From NCBI GenBank assembly GCA_041558415.1, contig JBFFEY010000019.1, positions 1 through 48,123 of the forward strand: a stretch of 48,123 bases of DNA, given 5' to 3'. Positions 35,754-44,000 of this stretch are shown piece by piece; the stretch's first letter is position 1, and the number at the start of each line of letters is the position of its first letter. Below the pieces are notes generated by a model, which saw only the letters and a list, made by a program, of their open reading frames with translations, had not been told where the DNA came from and searched no databases. Source of the stretch: SG8-39 sp041558415. Its GTDB lineage: Bacteria > Pseudomonadota > Gammaproteobacteria > Burkholderiales > SG8-39. The position numbers were made by a program, and so were the translations under genes.

Positions 35754-36773
35754 ATGCTCGAAGACCGCGCCCGGATCCTGCTCAAGACCCTGATCGAGCG
35801 CTACATCGCCGAAGGTCAGCCGGTCGGCTCGCGCACGCTGTCGCGCTACTCCGGCCTCGACCTGTCGCCCGCGTCGATCCGCAACGTCATGGCCGATCTC
35901 GAGGAGCAGGGCTTCATCGCCAGTCCGCACACCTCGGCGGGACGTGTGCCGACGCCGCTCGGCTACCGCTTCTTTGTCGACACGCTGCTGGTGACCAGGC
36001 CGCTCGACTCCGAGGCGGTACATCAGCTGGAGGATCAGATCCTGCCCGACAATCCGCAGCGCTCGCGCCAGGCCGCTGCGCAGCTGCTCTCCAGCCTGAC
36101 CCACTTCGCCGGCATCGTCATGACGGCACGGCATCGGGCGCCGGCGTTCCGCCATATCGAGTTTCTCAAGCTGTCGGAAAAACGCATCCTGCTGATCGTC
36201 GTCACCGCGGGCGGCGACGTGCAGAACCGCATTCTGCTCACCGAGCGCGACCACTCTCCGGCGGAACTGGTCGCGGCCGCGAATTACCTCAACCAGCACT
36301 TCGCCGGGCAGACCTTCGAGGATGCCCGCGCGCGCCTGCAGCGCGAGCTGCACGAGATCCGCGAAGACATGGTCACGCTGATGACCGCCGCCATCGAGGC
36401 GAGTGACCGGGCGGTGAACGAGGGCAGCGAGCAGTACGTGATCACCGGCGAGCACAACTTGCTCTCGGTGCGCGACCTGTCGCAGGACATGACCCGGCTG
36501 CGCCAGCTGTTCGAGCTGTTCGAGCGCAAGTCCTCGTTGCTGAGGATTCTCGACCTGACGGTGCGCAGCCAGGGCGTGCAGATCTTCATCGGCGGGGAGT
36601 CCGGCGTGACGACGCCCGACGACGTGAGCATCGTCTCGGCGCCGTACCGCGTCGATGGCGAGGTGGTCGGCACGGTCGGGGTGATCGGCCCGACGCGCAT
36701 GGCCTACGACCGCGTCATCCCGATCGTCGACGTGACGGCCAAGCTCCTGTCGAGCGCGCTGTCGCAGGGCTAG
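35754..36773 (+). CDS. hrcA: heat-inducible transcription repressor HrcA
   Basis: Repressor that binds CIRCE operators and is itself folded by GroEL (339 aa). MLEDRARILLKTLIERYIAEGQPVGSRTL at the N-terminus is the conserved winged-helix start, so ATG 35754 is chosen over an in-frame ATG at 35736. SPASIRNVMADLEEQGFI and HTSAGRVPTPLGYRFFVD are diagnostic. No CIRCE element was found anywhere near the heat-shock genes here, so its targets (often groESL) probably lie elsewhere. Confidence 0.96.
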   Translation: MLEDRARILLKTLIERYIAEGQPVGSRTLSRYSGLDLSPASIRNVMADLEEQGFIASPHTSAGRVPTPLGYRFFVDTLLVTRPLDSEAVHQLEDQILPDNPQRSRQAAAQLLSSLTHFAGIVMTARHRAPAFRHIEFLKLSEKRILLIVVTAGGDVQNRILLTERDHSPAELVAAANYLNQHFAGQTFEDARARLQRELHEIREDMVTLMTAAIEASDRAVNEGSEQYVITGEHNLLSVRDLSQDMTRLRQLFELFERKSSLLRILDLTVRSQGVQIFIGGESGVTTPDDVSIVSAPYRVDGEVVGTVGVIGPTRMAYDRVIPIVDVTAKLLSSALSQG

Positions 36774-36822
36774 GGCAAGGCTGCCCGCAGCGGAACACAC
36801 GAGTGCCACGCAGTTAAAAGCC

Positions 36823-37815
36823 GTGAACCGCGCGGACGGCATCCTGCTGGTCAATCTCGGCACGCCGGAGGCGGCGACGCCCGAGGCGGTACGGCGGTAT
36901 CTGGCCGAATTCCTCTCCGACCCGCGCGTCGTCGAACTGCCACGCCTGCTGTGGCTGCCGATCCTGCACGGCCTGGTGCTTCGCCTGAGGCCCGCGCGCT
37001 CGGCGCAAAAATACGCGGCGGTCTGGACGCCGCAAGGCTCACCGCTCGCCGTGCACACGGAGCAGCAGGCCGAGCAGCTCGCCGCGCGCCTCACCTCGGT
37101 GCCCGGCGCCGCCGGTGTGCGCGTCGGCCATGCCATGCGCTACGGCACGCCACGCATCGCCGATGTGGTCGCGAAGCTGGCCGCCGAGGGCTGCAAGACG
37201 CTGCGCGTCCTGCCGCTCTACCCGCAGTACGCGCGCAGCACGACGCTCAGCGTGCGCGACGTGCTGCAGGCGCTACGCCTGGACGGACGCACCAGGGTCC
37301 CCGCGCTCGAGATGGTCGAGGACTTTCACCTGCACCCCGCCTACATCGCCGCGCTCGCCGCCGGCGTGCGCCGGCACTGGGCGGCGCACGGCCCGGGCGA
37401 GATCCTGCTCATGAGCTTTCACGGGCTGCCGCAGCGCGCGGTGCAGCGCGGCGATCCATACGAGCGGCAATGCCACGCCACGGCACGGCGCCTGGCACAG
37501 GCGCTGGAGCTTGACGCGAGCCGTACCCGGGTGACCTTCCAGTCGCGCTTCGGGCCGGCGAAGTGGCTCGAACCGTACACCGAACCGACCCTGCAGGAAC
37601 TCGCGCGCGGCGGCGTGCGTCGCGTCGACGTGATCACCCCCGGGTTCGTGTCGGACTGCCTGGAGACCCTGGAGGAGATCGGCCTGGGGGCGCGCGAGAC
37701 GTTCCTCGAAGCCGGCGGACAGGAATTCCATCTGCTGCCCTGCCTGAACGAGTCGCCCGAGTGGATCGTGGCGCTCGCCCAGATCGCGCTCGAGCATCCC
37801 GCGCGACCGGTCTGA
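36823..37815 (+). CDS. hemH: ferrochelatase
   Basis: Inserts ferrous iron into protoporphyrin IX in the last step of haem synthesis (330 aa). GILLVNLGTPE opens the protein; LLMSFHGLP contains the catalytic His200, and FQSRFGPAKWLEPYTEPTL contains the conserved acidic residues of the metal site. The start is GTG at 36823 with no good ribosome site, 49 bases after hrcA. It converges with the hemerythrin gene, whose stop is only 9 bases away. Confidence 0.95.
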   Translation: MNRADGILLVNLGTPEAATPEAVRRYLAEFLSDPRVVELPRLLWLPILHGLVLRLRPARSAQKYAAVWTPQGSPLAVHTEQQAEQLAARLTSVPGAAGVRVGHAMRYGTPRIADVVAKLAAEGCKTLRVLPLYPQYARSTTLSVRDVLQALRLDGRTRVPALEMVEDFHLHPAYIAALAAGVRRHWAAHGPGEILLMSFHGLPQRAVQRGDPYERQCHATARRLAQALELDASRTRVTFQSRFGPAKWLEPYTEPTLQELARGGVRRVDVITPGFVSDCLETLEEIGLGARETFLEAGGQEFHLLPCLNESPEWIVALAQIALEHPARPV

Positions 37816-37824
37816 CCGCAGGGG

Positions 37825-38532
37825 CTAGGGCGCGTAGAGCACGTCCTCGACTTGCCTGAGCAGCGCCGCCGCGGCCTCCTCGGCGAGCGCGGCGTGGCGC
37901 ACTGCCCAGGCCGGTAACACGGCGTTTTCTTCGCGGTGCTCGTGCTTTGCGAGCGTGCCGGTCAGCAGGGCGACGAAGGGCTCGAGCTCCCAGGCTTCGG
38001 GCTGCGCGCCCCCGGGCACATCGCGCAGGCCGCTTTCCACGGCAGCCAGCTGTTCCAGCAGCGCGCGGTGCTCGCGCAGCATGGTCTCGAGGGCCGGCAA
38101 GGCGTCGCCCGTCAGCGCGTGAACCAGGATCTCGTCCTCGGCATGCAGGTGCCGCCGCAGCCCCTGCGCGAAGGCGACCAGCAGCGGCTCGGCCGCGGCA
38201 ACGTCGCCGGCATTCAATTGCCGCAGCGCGCGGCCGAGCAGCGCATCGAGGCGGTGGTAGTCGCGCTGCAGCAGGTCGAGCACGTCGCGCGGCGGCGTGT
38301 CTTCGCTGCGCCTGACCCGGGCCCGCCAGCCCTCGGCCGAATGGTCGAGCTCCCAGGCCAGCGCACCGCGCAGTTTCACGTTGACCCGCTGCAGGAGGAA
38401 CTCCGGAGACTCCCCTGCGTGCAGCTCGATCACGCCCCCGGGAGCCAGATCGTCCAAAAGCGCAATCAAAGCAAGGGGTTGCTCGCGCTCCGGCAGCGTG
38501 CGCAGGTCGAGCGTGGTGCTGGCAGCAATCAT
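37825..38532 (-). CDS. DUF2249-hemerythrin domain protein
   Basis: A 235-aa cytoplasmic protein with two parts. Residues 8-75 (LDLRTLPEREQPLALIALLDDLAPGG onward) fit the small DUF2249 fold, and residues 85-225 form a hemerythrin-like four-helix bundle. Candidate diiron ligands are His93, His128 or His130 with Glu132-Glu134 (HLHAEDEIL), His155, and His197/His199 with Glu202. Such proteins bind oxygen, nitric oxide or iron, or act in redox and NO stress; the exact role is unknown. The start is taken at ATG 38532 after AGGG; an in-frame ATG at 38550 is possible. Its upstream region is shared divergently with grpE. Confidence 0.85.
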   Translation of the reverse strand: MIAASTTLDLRTLPEREQPLALIALLDDLAPGGVIELHAGESPEFLLQRVNVKLRGALAWELDHSAEGWRARVRRSEDTPPRDVLDLLQRDYHRLDALLGRALRQLNAGDVAAAEPLLVAFAQGLRRHLHAEDEILVHALTGDALPALETMLREHRALLEQLAAVESGLRDVPGGAQPEAWELEPFVALLTGTLAKHEHREENAVLPAWAVRHAALAEEAAAALLRQVEDVLYAP

Positions 38533-38562
38533 CGCCCTGCATTCTGGCACGGGCCGAATTTA

Positions 38563-38590
38563 CCCTTGAAGCATGGGATTTTGGCCGCAG
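38563..38590 (+). promoter_or_regulatory. sigma-32-type promoter of grpE
   Basis: CCCTTGAA (38563-38570) is an exact -35, followed by 14 bases and CCGCAG then CTA (38585 onward), which matches CCCCATNTA imperfectly. The leader to ATG 38626 is about 28 bases. Confidence 0.6.
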
Positions 38591-38625
38591 CTAGTGGGTT
38601 TGCACCGCATCGAGCAGCCGTCCTG

Positions 38626-39204
38626 ATGTCAGACCAGTCGCCACAGCCCACGCCCCCTAAAGCAGCCGCGGAGCCACAGGGCACCGCCCCCGAGGCGGCG
38701 CCGGAGAAACCGGAGACGGGCGCCGAGCCCGGGCTCGACAGCCTGCTCGCCGAGGCACAGCAGCGCATCGAGGAGCAGCGCCAACAACTGCTGCGCGCGC
38801 TGGCCGACGCCGAGAACGCGCGCAAGCGCGCCCAGGCCGACGTCGCCAACGCGCATAAATTCGCGCTCGAGAAGTTCGCCGAGTCGCTGCTGCCGGTCGT
38901 CGACAGCCTGGAAGCCGCGCTCGGCGCAGAGAACGCGTCCGCCGAGACGCTGAAGAGCGGCGCCGAGCTGACGCTCAAGCAGCTGCTTGCGGCGCTCGAG
39001 AAGGCGAACGTCAGCGCGATCGCGCCCGGCGCCGGCGAGCGCTTCGACCCCAACTGGCAGCAGGCGATGACGGCGGTGGAGGTTGCGAACGCCGAGCCGA
39101 ACACGGTCGTTTCGCTAATGCAGAAGGGCTGGCGCCTGCACGACCGGGTGCTGCGCCCTGCCCTGGTCACCGTCGCCAAGGCGCCGCCGGCGAACGACGC
39201 TTGA
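38626..39204 (+). CDS. grpE: nucleotide exchange factor GrpE
   Basis: Cochaperone that releases ADP from DnaK (192 aa). A disordered Pro/Glu-rich N-terminus of about 40 residues precedes a long coiled coil (LLAEAQQRIEEQRQQLLRALADAEN), then the signature FAESLLPVVDSLEAAL and the beta domain with GERFDPNWQQAM and LMQKGWRLHDRVLRPALVTV. Start ATG 38626; the longer open frame upstream is antisense to the hemerythrin gene. The stop codon is part of the dnaK promoter. Confidence 0.96.
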   Translation: MSDQSPQPTPPKAAAEPQGTAPEAAPEKPETGAEPGLDSLLAEAQQRIEEQRQQLLRALADAENARKRAQADVANAHKFALEKFAESLLPVVDSLEAALGAENASAETLKSGAELTLKQLLAALEKANVSAIAPGAGERFDPNWQQAMTAVEVANAEPNTVVSLMQKGWRLHDRVLRPALVTVAKAPPANDA

Positions 39205-39225
39205 ACTCTGCATCGGAAACCCCAT
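39200..39225 (+). promoter_or_regulatory. sigma-32 (heat-shock) promoter of dnaK
   Basis: CTTGAA (39200-39205), a 14-base spacer and CCCCAT (39220-39225) match the sigma-32 consensus exactly. The TGA within CTTGAA is the grpE stop (39202-39204). The leader to dnaK ATG 39265 is about 33 bases and includes AGGAG at 6 bases from the ATG. Confidence 0.87.
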
Positions 39226-39264
39226 ATTCCTCATTAGCTTACGAACCCACAGGCAGGAGCCGAC

Positions 39265-41211
<1,947 letters not shown>

Positions 41212-41227
41212 ACGCGCCGGTTCCGCT

Positions 41228-41275
41228 GGCCGGATTGGAACGGGCGCCTCTGGCGCGGTTCAATCCGGCCGTTTT
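41228..41275 (+). terminator. hairpin terminator/attenuator between dnaK and dnaJ
   Basis: A perfect 10-bp outer stem ggccggattg/caatccggcc (41228-41237 and 41261-41270) encloses a further GCGCC/GGCGC pairing and is followed by GTTTTG. It should stop part of the dnaK transcripts so that dnaJ is made in lower amounts. Confidence 0.8.
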
Positions 41276-41301
41276 GCGTCTAGTCGACTGAGAGCCACCG
41301 T

Positions 41302-42423
41302 ATGGCGAAGCGCGATTTCTACGAGGTGCTGGGCATCAACCGGGACGCCTCCGAGGACGACCTCAAGAAGGCGTATCGCCGCCTCGCCATGAAGTGGCAT
41401 CCGGACCGTAATCCCGACAACCCGAAGGCCGAGGAACACTTCAAGGAAGCGAAGGAAGCCTACGAGATCCTGAGCGACCCGCAAAAGCGCGCCGCCTACG
41501 ATCAGTTCGGCCACGCCGGGGTCGACCCGCACACCGGCATGGGCGCGGCGGGACCGGGCGCCAGCGGCTTCGGCGACATTTTCAGCGACATCTTCGGCGA
41601 GATCTTCGGTGGGGCGCGCGGCGGCCGCTCGACCGTGTTCCGCGGCGCCGACCTGCGCTACAACCTCGAGATCACGCTCGAGCAGGCGGCACACGGCTTC
41701 GAGACGAAGATCCGCATTCCGACGCTGACCAACTGCGGCAGCTGCCAAGGCAGCGGCGCGAAGCCCGGCACCCAGCCGCAGAGCTGCCCGACCTGCCGCG
41801 GCGTCGGCCAGGTGCGCATTTCGCAGGGCCCCTTCTCGATCGCGCAGACCTGTCCGCGCTGTCACGGGTCGGGCAAGGTAATCACGAGCCCGTGCACCGC
41901 CTGCGGCGGCGCCGGGCGCATCAAACAGCAGAAGACGCTCTCGGTGCGCATCCCGGCCGGCGTCGACGAGGGCGACCGCGTACGGCTTTCGGGCGAAGGC
42001 GAGCCCGGCACCAATGGGGGGCCGCCGGGCGATCTCTACGTGCAGGTCCACATCAAGGCGCACGCGGTGTTTCAGCGCGACCACGACGATCTGCACTGCG
42101 AGATGCCGGTCTCGTTCGCCACCGCTGCGCTCGGCGGCGACATCGATATCCCGACGCTCGACGCCTCTGCGCGCATCCGCATACCGCCCGAGACGCAGAG
42201 CGGCAAGACCTTCCGCTTGCGCGGCAAGGGCATCAAGGGCGTGCGCAGCCAGACGCAGGGGGACCTGTACTGCCATGTGGTCGTCGAGACGCCGGTCAAG
42301 CTCACCGAGCGCCAGAAAGAGCTGCTGCGCGAATTCGAAACCATCGCGCAGCAGGACGCCGCGCGCCACAGCCCCCGAACCAAGTCCTGGTTCGAGAAGG
42401 TGAAGGAGTTCTTCGAAGGCTAG
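41302..42423 (+). CDS. dnaJ: chaperone DnaJ (Hsp40)
   Basis: Cochaperone that delivers substrates to DnaK and stimulates its ATPase (373 aa). The J domain has HPD at 33-35; a Gly/Phe-rich region follows (about 70-115); four CxxCxGxG zinc repeats lie at Cys145/148, Cys162/165, Cys184/187 and Cys198/201; the rest is the substrate-binding and dimer region. Start ATG 41302. It converges with cysS, 21 bases from its stop. Confidence 0.97.
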   Translation: MAKRDFYEVLGINRDASEDDLKKAYRRLAMKWHPDRNPDNPKAEEHFKEAKEAYEILSDPQKRAAYDQFGHAGVDPHTGMGAAGPGASGFGDIFSDIFGEIFGGARGGRSTVFRGADLRYNLEITLEQAAHGFETKIRIPTLTNCGSCQGSGAKPGTQPQSCPTCRGVGQVRISQGPFSIAQTCPRCHGSGKVITSPCTACGGAGRIKQQKTLSVRIPAGVDEGDRVRLSGEGEPGTNGGPPGDLYVQVHIKAHAVFQRDHDDLHCEMPVSFATAALGGDIDIPTLDASARIRIPPETQSGKTFRLRGKGIKGVRSQTQGDLYCHVVVETPVKLTERQKELLREFETIAQQDAARHSPRTKSWFEKVKEFFEG

Positions 42424-42447
42424 GCGGGGTTCGGCGCCAACCGCCTA
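42421..42447. terminator. inverted repeat spanning the stop codons of dnaJ and cysS
   Basis: TAGGCGG (42421-42427) pairs with CCGCCTA (42441-42447), extended by TT/AA across a two-base bulge. The outermost bases are the two TAG stop codons. It could act for both converging transcripts, but there is no T-run on either side. Confidence 0.4.
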
Positions 42448-43812
42448 CGCGCGGCGCCAGGTCGTGCCGCTGGGTGCGTCCTCGAGCACGACGCCAGCCG
42501 CCTCGAGCGCACCGCGAATCGCGTCGGCACGCGCGAAGTCGCGCGCCTTGCGCGCCGCGGCGCGCTCCGCGATGAGGGCGTCGATCGCCTCGGCCGCCAG
42601 CCCCCCTGCCCCCGCCTCCGCCTGCAGGAACGCGCGCGGGTCGCGCTGCAGCAGGCCCAGCACGCCCCCCAGCGCGCGTAGCACCGGCCCGAGCGCGGCC
42701 TGGCCACGGTTGATCTCGTTCGCCAGCTCGAACAGCACGGCGACCGCCTCGGGCGTGCCGAAATCGTCGTCCATCGCCTGCTTGAAGCGCTGCGCGTAAG
42801 GCACATTCCAGTCGATCGCCCCCGCCTCGACCGTGGTGTCCTTGAGCGCGGTGTAGAGGCGGCTCAGCGCCCCCTTTGCGTCCTCCATGTGCGCGTCGGA
42901 GTAGTTGAGCGGGCTCCTGTAGTGCGCGCGCAGGATGAAAAAGCGTACCACCTCGGGATCGAACCGCTCGAGGATGTCGCGCACAGTGAAGAAGTTGCCG
43001 AGCGACTTCGACATCTTCTCCTCGTCGACGCGCACGAAGCCGTTGTGCATCCAGACGTTGACGAACGGCGGCCCGTTGGCGCCTTCCGACTGCGCGATCT
43101 CGTTCTCATGGTGCGGGAACTGCAGATCCTGTCCGCCGCCGTGGATGTCGAAATGGTTGCCGAGCAGCGCGCAGCTCATGGCCGAGCATTCGATGTGCCA
43201 GCCCGGCCGCCCCGCGCCCCAGGGCGAAGGCCAGGCCGGCTCACCCGCCTTGGCGTGCTTCCACAGCACGAAATCCAGCGGATCCTGTTTGGCCGCCCCC
43301 ACCTCGACGCGCTCGCCGGCGCGCAGCGCGTCGAGCGACTTGCCGGACAGCCGCCCGTACTGCGGGAAGCGGCGCACCGCGAAATTGACGTCGCCGTCGC
43401 TCGCCGGGTAGGCGAGGCCGTTCTTTTCCAGGCGCCCGATCATGTCGACCATCTGCGTGACGTACTGCGTCGCGCGGGGCTCGTGGTCCGGCGGCTCGAC
43501 GCCGAGGGCCGCTGCGTCCTCGTTCATCGCCTCGATGAAGCGCGCGGTGAGGGCCCCGATCGGCTCGCCTTTCTCCTGCGCACGGCGGATGATCTTGTCG
43601 TCGATGTCGGTGATGTTGCGCACGTAGACGACGCGGTAGCCGCTCGCACGCAGCCAGCGCCGCACCATGTCGAATACCACCAGCACGCGGGCGTGGCCGA
43701 GATGGCAGTAGTCGTAGACGGTCATGCCGCACACGTACATACGGACTTCGCCGGGGCGCAGCGGCACGAACCCGGCCACCGTGCGGGTCAGCGAGTTGTA
43801 GATCTTCAGCAT
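42445..43812 (-). CDS. cysS: cysteinyl-tRNA synthetase
   Basis: Class I aminoacyl-tRNA synthetase charging tRNA-Cys (455 aa). The zinc site begins with Cys28 in YVCGMTVYDYCHLGHAR, the HIGH motif is HLGH (37-40), RPGWHIECSAM and HGGGQDLQFPHHENE hold the remaining zinc ligands, and KMSKSLGNF is the second class I signature. Divergent from the FimV-like gene with a 188-base gap. Confidence 0.97.
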   Translation of the reverse strand: MLKIYNSLTRTVAGFVPLRPGEVRMYVCGMTVYDYCHLGHARVLVVFDMVRRWLRASGYRVVYVRNITDIDDKIIRRAQEKGEPIGALTARFIEAMNEDAAALGVEPPDHEPRATQYVTQMVDMIGRLEKNGLAYPASDGDVNFAVRRFPQYGRLSGKSLDALRAGERVEVGAAKQDPLDFVLWKHAKAGEPAWPSPWGAGRPGWHIECSAMSCALLGNHFDIHGGGQDLQFPHHENEIAQSEGANGPPFVNVWMHNGFVRVDEEKMSKSLGNFFTVRDILERFDPEVVRFFILRAHYRSPLNYSDAHMEDAKGALSRLYTALKDTTVEAGAIDWNVPYAQRFKQAMDDDFGTPEAVAVLFELANEINRGQAALGPVLRALGGVLGLLQRDPRAFLQAEAGAGGLAAEAIDALIAERAAARKARDFARADAIRGALEAAGVVLEDAPSGTTWRRA

Positions 43813-43947
43813 GGCCGCTAGCGCAGGCGGGCAATCCCCGCGGTCGGCAGCGGACTGCGCGCACGAGCGCCAGATCGCGGCCGCGCAGCTGCCTCAAGCA
43901 CGGGGCTCCGCATCGCAGCAAGTCTAGCCGAAGTTCGGTAAAGTACC

Positions 43948-44000
43948 GGGATGCCTTGATCTGGTAGTCGCTCTGTACGTAGGATGTTGAAAAAAACACA
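43948..44000 (+). promoter_or_regulatory. leader of the FimV-like gene, similar to that of the downstream TPR gene
   Basis: In the core of this leader 28 of 37 bases (43948-43984) match 47270-47306, ending in an identical CGTAGGA; both are followed by an A-rich stretch and ATGGTTTT. The AGGA is 16 bases before ATG, further than a normal ribosome site. No clear promoter was found on this side. The rest of the 188-base gap to cysS holds nothing I can support. Confidence 0.55.

Noticed and set aside
35655..39264. CIRCE operator near hrcA, grpE or dnaK
   Set aside because: No TTAGCACTC-N9-GAGTGCTAA or close variant was seen; the only GAGTGC/GCACTC matches are isolated half-sites.
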